From the NCBI GenBank assembly GCA_910579465.1, contig CAJTUB010000004.1:281722-345721 (forward strand): a DNA stretch of 64,000 bases, read 5' to 3'. Source of the stretch: an uncultured Lachnospiraceae bacterium (GTDB taxonomy: Bacteria; Bacillota; Clostridia; Lachnospirales; Lachnospiraceae). The notes beneath the pieces are model-generated. The model was not told the origin of the DNA, ran no database searches, and saw only the letters and a list, made by a program, of their open reading frames with translations. Of the stretch, positions 25,578-33,978 are shown piece by piece; position 1 is the first letter of the stretch, and every line of letters starts with the position of its first letter. The translations under genes were made by a program, and so were the position numbers.

Positions 25578-26753
25578 TTACCGGTAGGATTTTTCAAAAA
25601 TTTCCGCGCATTCCGCATCAGACATCGGGCACGGATTGGAAAGGAACAGTCCTCCCATCGTTTCCCTTGCATTGACAGCAAGGGTCATGCACTCGGATTT
25701 TTCAATCCCGTAATCGGACATTTTCAGGTCGGCAACCCCGCAGGCCTCCTGAAGCTTTACGAGGGCGGTAATGAAATTCTGCGGCTGATCGGCGTCCGGA
25801 AGCCCCATCACCCGTGCCATCTTTATAAACTGCTCATCACAGGCATGACGGTCGATGAAGAACTGTGCAAATTCCTTTGAAATCATAATCAGACCCGCAC
25901 CGTGCGGCAGATTGTGGTGGTATGCACTCATTGCATGCTCCATGGAGTGCTGTGCTGTCGTATTGCTAAGCTGCATCGTAATGCCTGCGATGGTGCTGCC
26001 ATATGCGACATGCTCACGCGCCGGAAGGTCATTGCCGTCTGCGACAGCCTTTGGCAGATAGGCAGCAATGCTTTCAATTGCGGACAGGGCAAGTGTTTCA
26101 CTGAGGATATTGACGCCGTTGCTTATCATAACCTCGGTATTGTGGAACAGTGCGTCAAAGCCCTGATAGGCGGTATATTTTGGAGGAACGGTTCTCATCA
26201 GCTCAGGGTCTACAATGGCAAGGACCGGGACAAGCGAAGGGTCTCCGAAGCCAATTTTTTCATTGGTCTGGTGATTGGAAATGACGCCCCAGCAGTTGAT
26301 TTCCGAGCCTGTTCCGGAGGAGGTTGCGACGGTTACAATTGGCAGTCCTTTTTGGACAAGAGGCTGCCCCTTTCCGGTGCCGCCGTGGACATAGTCCCAC
26401 AGGTCGCCCGGATTGGTTGCCATAGCAGAAACCGCGACTGCGGCATCCAGAACGGCGCCGCCGCCCAGCGCAAGAATAAAGTCGCAGGCGTTTTCCTTTG
26501 CAGCGGCAGCTGCCTCCATGACTACCTCTTTTGATGGATTTTCGTGGATGTTGGCGCATACTACATAGTCGGCGCCTGCTCTTTTTAACTGTGACTGGAC
26601 GCGCTCCAGGGTACCGTAGGTTTTTACGGAGTTGCCGTTGGAAATCAGCAGCAACGCCTTCTTACCCGGAAGTGTCTGGCTGCCCAGCTCCTCCAGTCTG
26701 CCTGCGCCGAAAATAAGGTTCGTCGGGTTGTTGAAATGAAAGCTCATGTTCAT
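25578..26753 (-). CDS. Iron-containing alcohol dehydrogenase
   Basis: 391 residues of the family III (iron-type) alcohol dehydrogenases, close to butanol dehydrogenase and similar NAD(P)H-dependent reductases. It has the nucleotide-binding GGGAVLDAA motif near residue 97, SSGTGSE, and metal-ligand residues in FDALFH, SMEHAMSAYHHNLPHGAGL. Catalyses reversible oxidation of alcohols to aldehydes in the cytoplasm. It lies 15 bp downstream of a small gene in the same operon and is divergent from a LysR regulator, which probably controls it. The family is firm; the substrate is not. Confidence 0.93.
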   Translation of the reverse strand: MNMSFHFNNPTNLIFGAGRLEELGSQTLPGKKALLLISNGNSVKTYGTLERVQSQLKRAGADYVVCANIHENPSKEVVMEAAAAAKENACDFILALGGGAVLDAAVAVSAMATNPGDLWDYVHGGTGKGQPLVQKGLPIVTVATSSGTGSEINCWGVISNHQTNEKIGFGDPSLVPVLAIVDPELMRTVPPKYTAYQGFDALFHNTEVMISNGVNILSETLALSAIESIAAYLPKAVADGNDLPAREHVAYGSTIAGITMQLSNTTAQHSMEHAMSAYHHNLPHGAGLIMISKEFAQFFIDRHACDEQFIKMARVMGLPDADQPQNFITALVKLQEACGVADLKMSDYGIEKSECMTLAVNARETMGGLFLSNPCPMSDAECAEIFEKSYR

Positions 26754-26768
26754 AGGAAATACCTCCGT

Positions 26769-26999
26769 TTATTTATTTGTTTGTTTGACTGAGTAAATCA
26801 GATAATCGAGGCAGTCAAGCATATGCTGGCAAGTATGGATACGGTCCAGCAGGGCTGCCCTGTGCAGGGAAAGAAGCCGCAGCTGTTCTCTGGGGTTCCC
26901 CTCGTTCTGAAGCTGGAAAAATTTCTGGATGGCGGCCTCGTCACAGCCTGCATCCCTGAGGTTTTGAAGAAGCCGCTCTTTTTCCGGAATTTCGTTCAC
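26769..26999 (-). CDS. Small helical protein of the alcohol dehydrogenase operon
   Basis: 76 residues with a GTG start preceded by GGCAGGTGA. Sequence such as DAGCDEAAIQKFFQLQNEG and RAALLDRIHTCQHMLDCLDY predicts three helices, similar to the C-terminal effector region of MerR-type proteins, but there is no DNA-binding domain. It precedes the iron alcohol dehydrogenase by 15 bp. Function unknown; a regulatory or chaperone partner is possible. Confidence 0.75.
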   Translation of the reverse strand: MNEIPEKERLLQNLRDAGCDEAAIQKFFQLQNEGNPREQLRLLSLHRAALLDRIHTCQHMLDCLDYLIYSVKQTNK

Positions 27000-27022
27000 G
27001 TTATCACCTGCCTTCTGTTCTT

Positions 27023-27051
27023 ATTATGCAACGCTTATTATAAAATAGCAA
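27023..27051 (-). promoter_or_regulatory. Promoter of the alcohol dehydrogenase operon
   Basis: On the minus strand, TTGCTA (complement of 27046-27051), 17-bp spacer, CATAAT (complement of 27023-27028). It lies about 25 bp before the GTG start of the small gene. The AT-rich spacer with repeated TTATTAT could hold a LysR site. Confidence 0.6.
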
Positions 27052-27144
27052 ATGCTTAGTTAGAAAGCCATGATATGCTTGACGGGCATATCACGGTGTG
27101 CTATTATAAAACCAGAACGATCCTGCGAGCCGCGGGAAGCGGCA

Positions 27145-27232
27145 GTTTTCTTTTTGGCTCGATTCCTGCGCGAAATTTTGTCCCGGATTTTGTTATTGCT
27201 GCCGTTTGTAAGAGCGGATATAATAGAACAAG
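27145..27232 (+). promoter_or_regulatory. Repeat-borne promoter, copy 2 (upstream of LysR gene)
   Basis: TTGCTG (27196-27201), 17-bp spacer, TATAAT (27219-27224). The surrounding 85-90 bp match 4545-4636 closely. It points toward the LysR gene, whose start is about 115 bp further on. It fills much of the 349-bp gap between the divergent genes. Confidence 0.75.
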
Positions 27233-27348
27233 GAGTTCTATTTTGGATTTTTACACCGGGTGCGCATCCAATCAGGCAGAAAAAGAGGGAACAATAGAGC
27301 GGAAATAAAATGCACATGGCAGACAGGAAGGTTAAGGTGATTGAAATG

Positions 27349-28242
27349 GAAATCCGGGTGCTTCGTTATTTTTTGGCAATCGCGCGGGAGGGCAGCATTA
27401 CAAACGCGGCAGAGTTTCTGCATGTGACCCAGCCGACGCTTTCCAGGCAGATTAAGGAATTGGAGGAGGAGCTGGGGCAGAAGCTGTTTACCCGTGGAAG
27501 CCACAGCATGGATTTAACGGCAGAGGGAAGGATTCTGCGGAAGCGTGCCGAGGAAATTATTTCGATGGTGGATAAGACCGAAGCAGAGTTTAGCGCAATG
27601 GAGGGAGAAATCAGCGGGGATATTTACATCGGAGGCGGTGAGACAGACGCAATCCGGCTGATTGCCAGAGTCGCCAGAGAGCTGCAGCGCGATTATCCCG
27701 ATATCCATTATCATTTGTACAGCGGAAACGCAGCAGATGTGACTGAGCGGCTGGATAAGGGGCTTCTTGATTTTGGCGTTCTGCTCCAGCCTGCAGACTT
27801 TTCGAAATATGAGTGTCTGAATATTCCGGTTAAGGATGTCTGGGGCGTTATTATGCGAAAGGATAGTCCCCTGGCAGAAAAGGAGGTTATCCGAAGAGAG
27901 GATTTGCTGCCTCTTCCGCTACTATGCTCCAAACAGGTAATATCGCAGGACCATCGGATGAATGAGTTTGCAAACTGGTTCGGCAGAGATTTTGATAAAC
28001 TGAACATTGTAACTACGTATAATCTCTTATACAATGCGGCTATTATGGTAGATTCGGGAATCGGGTACGCCATCGCCATAGATAAGATTGCCAATACCTC
28101 GGCGGAAAGCAGCCTTTGTTTCCGGCCGCTAGAGCCTAGGCTTGAGGCGGGACTGAATTTTGTCTGGAAAAAGTATCCTGTTTTTTCTGCGGCAGCCGGA
28201 CAGTTTCTGGAGAGGTTGAAGAAGAGCTTTGCAGAAGCTTAA
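27349..28242 (+). CDS. LysR-family transcriptional regulator
   Basis: 297 residues: N-terminal winged helix-turn-helix (MEIRVLRYFLAIAREGSITN, then AAEFLHVTQPTLSRQIKELE), and a periplasmic-binding-protein-like effector domain from about residue 90. The ATG at 27349 has AAGGTGAT upstream and gives the standard LysR N-terminus; an earlier in-frame ATG at 27310 adds an unusual tail. Divergent from the alcohol dehydrogenase operon, which is its likely target. Confidence 0.92.
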   Translation, partial: EIRVLRYFLAIAREGSITNAAEFLHVTQPTLSRQIKELEEELGQKLFTRGSHSMDLTAEGRILRKRAEEIISMVDKTEAEFSAMEGEISGDIYIGGGETDAIRLIARVARELQRDYPDIHYHLYSGNAADVTERLDKGLLDFGVLLQPADFSKYECLNIPVKDVWGVIMRKDSPLAEKEVIRREDLLPLPLLCSKQVISQDHRMNEFANWFGRDFDKLNIVTTYNLLYNAAIMVDSGIGYAIAIDKIANTSAESSLCFRPLEPRLEAGLNFVWKKYPVFSAAAGQFLERLKKSFAEA

Positions 28243-28279
28243 GTTGCTCTCCTTTTTGGGACATTTCAGGTTGCGAGGA

Positions 28280-28296
28280 AAATGCGGAAGCTTAAG
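28280..28296 (+). repeat. Degenerate lone end of the MITE-like repeat
   Basis: AAATGCGGAAGCTTAAG resembles the right end AAATGCGGAAACTCAAG with three changes. It lies directly before the promoter at 28308-28336. Confidence 0.5.
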
Positions 28297-28307
28297 TAAA
28301 GTCCGGC

Positions 28308-28336
28308 TTGTCTTCTGCAGACAGGTGTGCTATAGT
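28308..28336 (+). promoter_or_regulatory. Promoter of the DUF4253 gene
   Basis: TTGTCT (28308-28313), 17-bp spacer, TATAGT (28331-28336), about 40 bp before the gene start. Confidence 0.6.
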
Positions 28337-28376
28337 GAATTTAGATTGAAAATGAAGCATAAAGGAGGAAAATAAA

Positions 28377-29099
28377 ATGGAGGAAACAACAAAGAAAATA
28401 GCAGAAGGCTTCCAGTGCAAATATACGGTATTTGAGAAGGGGACGGACCCGGCGTTGGTAGAGCAGGCATACAGGAAGGCTTTGGAGGCAGGAAAAGAAA
28501 ACGGATTCTGGCCGGCAATATTTCTTTTGGATGAATATGCGGTGGAATGGTTAGAAGAGGTTGTAAATGGAGAATACGACAGGGATGCGATTATTGCAGG
28601 CTGTCAGGAAAATGGCAGAAGTATTTTACAGGAGCGCTTTGAAGAATATATGGAGGACTATGAGGAGGACGGGCTCGACGAGCTGATAGGAGAAGAAACC
28701 GAGGGAGAGGTACTGGACCATTTTAGCGGATATTGCTCCTTTCGTGACAGAAGTCTGGAGGCGGATACCCTGCTGCTAGAGCTTCCGGTTAAGAACCCTT
28801 GGGAGATTATCGGCTATCTGCCTATGGGCGGCTGGAATGACTGCCCTGCGCCGGAGGATATGATTGCCATATGCAGGTATTGGTATGAAAAATACGGTGC
28901 GGTGCCTGCGGTATTTACGCATGACGTTATGGAGTTTTATGCGCCTCTGGGGTTAAACGGAACAGACAGTCTGGAAGCTGCCAAAGAGCATTATGCGTTC
29001 TGCACGGACAGGGTCACCCAGGGAACCAGCACCTATACGATATCGGAGCTGGCAGCGGGGCTTGAAGACTCGACGGTCTGGTATTTCTGGTGGGATTAG
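28377..29099 (+). CDS. DUF4253 domain protein
   Basis: 240 acidic residues. The C-terminal part from about 130 has the family's conserved blocks: ELPVKNPWEIIGYLPMGGWN, ICRYWYEKYGAVPAVFTHDV, LEAAKEHYAFCTDRV, and the terminal STVWYFWWD. The N-terminal half is a separate acidic helical region. AAAGGAGG lies upstream. DUF4253 proteins are commonly found near polymorphic toxins as presumed immunity proteins; here there is no toxin next to it. Confidence 0.85.
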   Translation: MEETTKKIAEGFQCKYTVFEKGTDPALVEQAYRKALEAGKENGFWPAIFLLDEYAVEWLEEVVNGEYDRDAIIAGCQENGRSILQERFEEYMEDYEEDGLDELIGEETEGEVLDHFSGYCSFRDRSLEADTLLLELPVKNPWEIIGYLPMGGWNDCPAPEDMIAICRYWYEKYGAVPAVFTHDVMEFYAPLGLNGTDSLEAAKEHYAFCTDRVTQGTSTYTISELAAGLEDSTVWYFWWD

Positions 29100-29243
29100 T
29101 CCTGGTGTCTTGTCCTGCCTGCGTCATTTGGTCAGAAACTTATTTTTCGATGTACCAGGGAATATGGGAGAAAAGCTGCCTTGATTTTTGCACTATGAAG
29201 GGAAACGGGCATAAAAAGAGACTTTAAGAAGGAGATATTGCAA

Positions 29244-29693
29244 ATGAAGAGGACAGAGAATGTAGAACTGACTGTCATGTGTTTAATCCGGAACGGGGAG
29301 GAATATCTGCTGCAGGACAGGATAAAAAAAGACTACAGGGGTTTTACCCTGCCCGGAGGACATGTAGAACCGGGAGAGTCAATTGTAGAAGCGGCTGTCA
29401 GGGAAATGAAGGAGGAGACAGGCCTGACAATCCGGGACCCGAAATTGTGCGGTGTGAAGCAGTTCCCGATAGAGGGCGGCAGGTATCTTGTATTTCTGTT
29501 TACGGCAGACGAGTTCAGCGGGGAGGTTTGCTCTTCGGAGGAGGGAAGCATGCACTGGGTCCGCAAGGAGGATTTGGCAAAGGTAAATCTGGTCAATGAT
29601 TTCCGTGAACTGCTGCTGGTAATGACAGAGGATCGCTTAAATGAGTTCCAGTATGTGCCGGAAGAAGGTCAATGGAAGATTGTGTTAAGGTAA
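29244..29693 (+). CDS. Nudix hydrolase, MutT/8-oxo-dGTPase-like
   Basis: 149 residues with a complete Nudix box, GGHVEPGESIVEAAVREMKE followed by ETGLT (GX5EX7REUXEEXGU). Such enzymes hydrolyse nucleoside diphosphates linked to another moiety; sequence suits oxidised nucleotide triphosphates. The ATG at 29244 has AAGGAG nine bases upstream and is preferred to the TTG at 29238. The next gene begins 39 bp after the stop. Confidence 0.9.
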   Translation: MKRTENVELTVMCLIRNGEEYLLQDRIKKDYRGFTLPGGHVEPGESIVEAAVREMKEETGLTIRDPKLCGVKQFPIEGGRYLVFLFTADEFSGEVCSSEEGSMHWVRKEDLAKVNLVNDFRELLLVMTEDRLNEFQYVPEEGQWKIVLR

Positions 29694-29731
29694 TTGCAGG
29701 CTTCAGGAAGAAGCAGAATGGAGGGAATACT

Positions 29732-30184
29732 ATGTTAAAGGAAGGAACAAAGGCGCCGGAGTTTTCATTGCCGGACCAGAACGGGAAGCTTCATACGTTA
29801 AGCGAATATGCAGGGAAAAAGGTAATCCTGTATTTTTATCCAAAGGATAATACGCCGGGCTGCACAAAGCAGGCGTGCGGGTTCAGCGGGCTTTCGCCGC
29901 AGTTTACGGAAAAGGGAGCGGTTGTGCTCGGCATCAGCCGGGATTCCGTGGCGTCCCACAAGAAGTTCGAGGAAAAGTACAGCCTTGGCTTTACGCTGCT
30001 CTCGGACCAGGATCTGACGGCAATCAAGGCGTACGATGTATGGCAGGAAAAGAAAAACTATGGAAAGGTATCCATGGGCGTCGTGCGTACAACGTATCTG
30101 ATTGACGAAAACGGAATCATCACAAAGGCATTCGGAAACGTAAAGGCTGCCGAGAATCCGGCACAGATGTTGGAAGAGCTGTGA
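29732..30184 (+). CDS. bcp: Thiol peroxidase of the Bcp/PrxQ peroxiredoxin family
   Basis: 150 residues. The peroxidatic Cys44 is in TPGCT and the resolving Cys49 five residues later (QACGF), which defines Bcp/PrxQ. It reduces hydroperoxides using thioredoxin. The ATG at 29732 (GGAGGG upstream) gives the normal start MLKEGTKAPEFSLPDQNGK. Follows the Nudix gene, forming a small oxidative-damage group with it and the alkyltransferase-like gene. A GGGGCTGT...ACAGCCCTTTT terminator follows. Confidence 0.94.
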   Translation: MLKEGTKAPEFSLPDQNGKLHTLSEYAGKKVILYFYPKDNTPGCTKQACGFSGLSPQFTEKGAVVLGISRDSVASHKKFEEKYSLGFTLLSDQDLTAIKAYDVWQEKKNYGKVSMGVVRTTYLIDENGIITKAFGNVKAAENPAQMLEEL

Positions 30185-30192
30185 GACAGAGC

Positions 30193-30234
30193 AAAGCAGG
30201 GGCTGTTGCAGATAGAAAGCACAGCCCTTTTGTA
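30193..30234 (+). terminator. Intrinsic terminator after bcp
   Basis: GCAGGGGCTGTTGC and GCACAGCCCTTTTG form a stem-loop ending in a short T-run, 10-45 bp after the stop codon. Confidence 0.7.
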
Positions 30235-30329
30235 ATGGATAGGAAGCTTGGATTGCAGGAAGGTTTTTAAAACCGTCTCATTGCATGGTGAAAAAAATCG
30301 TGTTATGCTTACCGCAGGAGGTGATTGCT

Positions 30330-30824
30330 ATGGCAGAGGAAGACAGCAAGGATTTTAATGCAATGCTGCACGACAGCAAGGATATGCCGAAGTTTCAGAT
30401 TATCACGGATCAGAAAAGCATCGAGAAGTACGGTGGAAGCAAAATGTATTTTGCGCCGCCGGTTGATTATGACAGGGTAATGAAAAAGGTTCCATATGGC
30501 AAGGTAATTACCGTCGGAACAATCCGAGACTATTTTGCAAAGCAGAGCGGCGCAGACTTTACGGAGCCGATTACTGCAGGGATATTTGTGTCGATTGTGG
30601 CATGGGCAAGTTATCAGCGCACGGAAGAGGAAACCCCTTATTGGAGGACGCTCAAAGCAAACGGGGAATTAAATCCGAAGTATCCGGGCGGGATTTCTGC
30701 GCAAAAGGAAAGGCTTATGAGCGAGGGACATGTGATCGTACAAAAGGGCAGAAAGAATATCAAATACTATGTGAAGGATTATGAGGCTGCGCTTTTTGAA
30801 CTGGAAGCTTCCGGTACAAAGTAG
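30330..30824 (+). CDS. Alkyltransferase-like (MGMT-family) protein without the catalytic cysteine
   Basis: 164 residues. The MGMT DNA-binding fold is seen in YGKVITVGTIRDYFAKQSG (helix-turn-helix), PYWRTLKANGELN and the LMSEGHVI end. The PCHR active-site motif is absent; the equivalent segment reads ISIVAWASY-like (FVSIVAWASYQ), so alkyl transfer is not expected. Alkyltransferase-like proteins bind O6-alkylguanine and recruit nucleotide excision repair. The ATG at 30330 follows a textbook AGGAGGTGATT; the longer frame from 30285 is unlikely. Confidence 0.82.
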   Translation: MAEEDSKDFNAMLHDSKDMPKFQIITDQKSIEKYGGSKMYFAPPVDYDRVMKKVPYGKVITVGTIRDYFAKQSGADFTEPITAGIFVSIVAWASYQRTEEETPYWRTLKANGELNPKYPGGISAQKERLMSEGHVIVQKGRKNIKYYVKDYEAALFELEASGTK

Positions 30825-30889
30825 TGGAACACATCTCCTCTATACCGCATAGAATGTAGTAATTGTTATGGTATCGCAGCGGAGGAGCT

Positions 30890-31783
30890 ATGCATACAGA
30901 GCATTACGTTGTCACATCCCTGGAACTGCATTTATTTTTCGGACGTATTATGAAGGAGCATGCCTTTTTTCTAAAGGCTGGGTTTACACCTGCCAATCCG
31001 GCGTTTTCAAACCGGGCGGAGTTTTTTAAAAGGGAGTTTGAAAAGCTTTTGTACCGGGCAGTTGTTCTCTCTAACGGAGTAGTAAGCTGCGACGTCCTGC
31101 GTTCGGAAGAGGTGGTGACAGAGTTTACGACAGTAGCGGAGCGGCAGACGGAGCGCCTTACCGGAATTGCTATCAATAAAGAAATAACGGCAAGGGAGCT
31201 GCGGCTGAGAGGAACAAACTGCGGACGGAAGATCGGGGAGAGGGAGTACAGGCAGGTGCAGCAGCTGAACCGCACGGCACTCCGCCTGTTAGACGGCCTG
31301 ATTTCGTTTAAAGAGACCATTCTGCATAAGGTTCTTTGTTGCGAAATGTTTACGATGAATTATCCGCTGTTAATCGAGCACATACTCAGGGAAGCAAAGC
31401 TCTACCGGGATTATGTGGAGATACTGCAGCAGGAGGGGTGTCTGGACCGATGCTCTATGAAGGAAACGGAATGCTTCTGGAACCGGATTATGATGGAGCA
31501 CGCGATGTTTATCCGGGGGCTCTTAGACCCTTGCGAAACAGAGCTATTCCATTCGGCAGACGGATTTGCAAAAGACTACTGTGAATTGCTGGAGCGTTGC
31601 TGTGCCGCACAGAATCAGAGTATGCGGGAGGCATCCTTAGAGCAGACCCTGAAATTCAGGGACTTTAAAATGGCGGGTACACAGGGAATCGGGGAGTGCA
31701 GAATCCGTTCGTTAATTCTGCCACTCCTCGCCGACCATGTATTACGGGAAGCAAATCATTACATCCGGCTGCTGCAGTCCTAA
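30890..31783 (+). CDS. DUF2935 protein (two ferritin-like repeats)
   Basis: 297 residues made of two similar helical repeats: SLELHLFFGRIMKEHAFFLK at about residue 9 and TECFWNRIMMEHAMFIRGLL at about 195. Each has Glu/His pairs (E..H, EH) spaced as in di-metal carboxylate proteins. This is the DUF2935 layout known from Bacillus and Clostridium. The ATG at 30890 has CGGAGGAG upstream. Function unknown; a metal-binding or redox role is inferred from the fold. Confidence 0.83.
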   Translation: MHTEHYVVTSLELHLFFGRIMKEHAFFLKAGFTPANPAFSNRAEFFKREFEKLLYRAVVLSNGVVSCDVLRSEEVVTEFTTVAERQTERLTGIAINKEITARELRLRGTNCGRKIGEREYRQVQQLNRTALRLLDGLISFKETILHKVLCCEMFTMNYPLLIEHILREAKLYRDYVEILQQEGCLDRCSMKETECFWNRIMMEHAMFIRGLLDPCETELFHSADGFAKDYCELLERCCAAQNQSMREASLEQTLKFRDFKMAGTQGIGECRIRSLILPLLADHVLREANHYIRLLQS

Positions 31784-31831
31784 GGAAGCGCTGATTAAAT
31801 CATCGCTTCCTCAGAGCCTCCGGCGGATGCG
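31782..31831 (+). repeat. 50-bp palindromic repeat, copy 1 (terminator-like)
   Basis: AAGGAAGCGCTGATTAAATC begins a near-perfect palindrome (AGGAAGCG...CGCTTCCT) followed by CAGAGCCTCCGGCGGATGCG. The whole unit occurs in reverse orientation at 59270-59319. The palindrome starts in the stop codon of the DUF2935 gene and may terminate transcription. Confidence 0.85.
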
Positions 31832-31926
31832 TACGGATTTGCAGGGCAGGATAATCGATTGTCGTGCCTCAACCTTAGCGTTTATTCGCGCGAAGGCAAA
31901 GTGAGGCTAGTGCAAATATATTTGCA

Positions 31927-33669
31927 CTAGCCGAGCGCGCCCGCGGGGTATTTGATTTCTGCAAACAGCTCTTTGATTACACTCTGGATTTCAGGGACGG
32001 CTGCTTCTATGTCAACCAATCTGGAAATGCGCTTGTCCCGGGAGACCAGTTCAATCTGGTTGTTTTTCAGGTTTTTCGGCCCGACAATCACCCTGACCGG
32101 AACCCCGAGCAGGTCTGCGTCAGCAAACATAGTGCCTGCACTGACATCGCGGTCGTCATAGATGACCTCAATACCGGCGGCGGATAATGCGGAATAGAGC
32201 TTGTCTGCCGCTGATTTGCAGGTCTCTTGGTCTGCGCGCATACAGCACAGGTGAACCTGCCACGGGGCAATGGTGATTGGCCAGACAGGACCGTTTGCAT
32301 CGTGTCTGACCTCGCATACTGAGGCGGCTAAACGGCCGACGCCGATGCCATAACAACCCATAACCGGGTACTTGACGGAGCCGTCTGCATCGGTGTAGGT
32401 CATATTCATCGTCTTGGAATACTTTGTACCGAGCTGGAAGATATTGCCGACCTCTATGCCGCGCTTTACCTGGATTGTTTTCCTGCCGCAGCAAGGACAA
32501 ATACCGCCCGTCTTAATCTTGGAAACGTCAACGTACTCTGTAACCCCGCAGTCGCGGGAAAGATTCAGCCCCTTGTAATGATAATTTTCCTCATTGGCGC
32601 CGCAGGTCAGGTACTCGATTCCCCTTAAGGAGCTGTCATAGAGGACGGTATAGCTCCCGTTCATGTGATACGGCCCGGTGAAGCCGGCAACCAGACCGCT
32701 TTCCGGCGTAATCTCCGCAGGATGTACCTTTTCCTGCAGCAGATTTGTGAGCTTGGTTTCATTTACCTCATAATCGCCGCGCAAAAATACGATAACATAA
32801 TCATCATTGGCATTCTTCTGGTACATAACCGCCTTGCAGGAATACTCCACAGGAACTCCTAAATAATTGACAACCTCTTCGATTGTCTTGCAGTGCGGGG
32901 TGTATACCTTCTCTAAAGCAGCTGCCTCCAGACCGCCTGCATTCTCTACGGAGTTTTCGGCAGCTTCCATATTGGCGCGGTAGCCGCAGGCGTCGCAGAG
33001 CACAATGGAATCCTCACCGGAATCGGCTAACAGCATATATTCATGGGAAACGCTTCCGCCCATCATACCCGAATCCGACTTTACAGCGATAACCTCCGGC
33101 ACACCGACACGCTGGAAAATCCGGTAATAGGCATGATAGCATTCGTCATAGTATTTTTCCAGATCCTCCTGCGAGGTGTGGAAGGAATAGGCGTCCTTCA
33201 TCGTAAACTCCCGGACGCGGATTAAGCCTGCACGCGGCCTAGCCTCGTCGCGGAATTTCGTCTGGATCTGATAAATCATAAACGGGTATTTGGCGTAGCT
33301 CTGTCCATATTCCCGGACAAGATGTACGGCAGCCTCCTCATGGGTCATTCCGAGCACCATGCGGCTGCTGTTCCTGTCCTGAAAGCGCAGCAATTCCTCC
33401 CCGACGCTTTCAAAACGGCCGGATTCCTCCCAGAGAGAGCCGGGCAGAACGACAGGAAACAGAACCTCCTGTCCGCCGATGGCATCCATTTCCTCGCGGA
33501 TAATTTCCTCTATTTTTCTCGTAATCCGCTTCATCGGCGGGTACAGGGAATAAATGCCGTTTGCCATATATTTGATATAGCCGCCGCGTATCGTAAGCGC
33601 ATGACTATCAATCACGCAGTCCGCAGGACGTTCCTTAAAACGCTCTCCGACAAGATTCTTCAGTTTCAT
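31927..33669 (-). CDS. proS: Prolyl-tRNA synthetase, bacterial type with editing domain
   Basis: 580 residues, ligates proline to tRNA-Pro. Class II core motifs are visible: GGQEVLFPVVLP (motif 1), the motif 2 region TKFRDEARPRAGLIRVREFT, and GCYGIGVGRL (motif 3). A YbaK-like editing insertion lies at about 235-375 (CKAVMYQKNANDDYVIVFLRG), followed by a Cys cluster (CPCCGRKTIQVKRGIEVGN). The anticodon-binding domain is at the C-terminus (PWQVHLCCM ... VIYDDRDVSAGTMFADADLL). A complete enzyme with a short leader and no T-box. Single gene on the minus strand. Confidence 0.97.
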   Translation of the reverse strand: MKLKNLVGERFKERPADCVIDSHALTIRGGYIKYMANGIYSLYPPMKRITRKIEEIIREEMDAIGGQEVLFPVVLPGSLWEESGRFESVGEELLRFQDRNSSRMVLGMTHEEAAVHLVREYGQSYAKYPFMIYQIQTKFRDEARPRAGLIRVREFTMKDAYSFHTSQEDLEKYYDECYHAYYRIFQRVGVPEVIAVKSDSGMMGGSVSHEYMLLADSGEDSIVLCDACGYRANMEAAENSVENAGGLEAAALEKVYTPHCKTIEEVVNYLGVPVEYSCKAVMYQKNANDDYVIVFLRGDYEVNETKLTNLLQEKVHPAEITPESGLVAGFTGPYHMNGSYTVLYDSSLRGIEYLTCGANEENYHYKGLNLSRDCGVTEYVDVSKIKTGGICPCCGRKTIQVKRGIEVGNIFQLGTKYSKTMNMTYTDADGSVKYPVMGCYGIGVGRLAASVCEVRHDANGPVWPITIAPWQVHLCCMRADQETCKSAADKLYSALSAAGIEVIYDDRDVSAGTMFADADLLGVPVRVIVGPKNLKNNQIELVSRDKRISRLVDIEAAVPEIQSVIKELFAEIKYPAGALG

Positions 33670-33708
33670 AAGTGTACCTCATTTTTATCCATTTATTTTT
33701 GTAGATAT

Positions 33709-33737
33709 AGTATATCATCCTGTGTCTATGTTTTCAA
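33709..33737 (-). promoter_or_regulatory. Promoter of proS
   Basis: Minus strand TTGAAA (complement of 33732-33737), 17-bp spacer, TATACT (complement of 33709-33714), about 40 bp before the ATG. The short leader leaves no room for a T-box. Confidence 0.7.
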
Positions 33738-33886
33738 GGCGTAATATTACCTGAGTTTTCCAAGCCCTTTAGCAATCTTGGAAATTCCGGTAGCCGCGAT
33801 GTTGATGATGCGGGCAGCAGATGAACTTAGAGAGTTTGGAACGTAGCAAATTCTCTGCCTTTTATTTTATGACAGGACATTTATAT

Positions 33887-33916
33887 TTGACGGTATATCT
33901 ATCGATTGAGTATAAT
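33887..33916 (+). promoter_or_regulatory. Promoter of the DUF6273 gene
   Basis: TTGACG (33887-33892), 18-bp spacer, TATAAT (33911-33916), 62 bp before the start codon. The rest of the 309-bp gap between proS and this gene shows nothing clear. Confidence 0.65.
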
Positions 33917-33978
33917 GAAAAAAGGAAGAAATTATGGAAAGATAATGTTACCAATTCAAATGAAAGGGAAGAGGATAT

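Noticed and set aside
33670..33740. T-box riboswitch before proS
   Set aside because: The leader from the TTGAAA-N17-TATACT promoter to the ATG is only about 40 nt, with no specifier loop or terminator.
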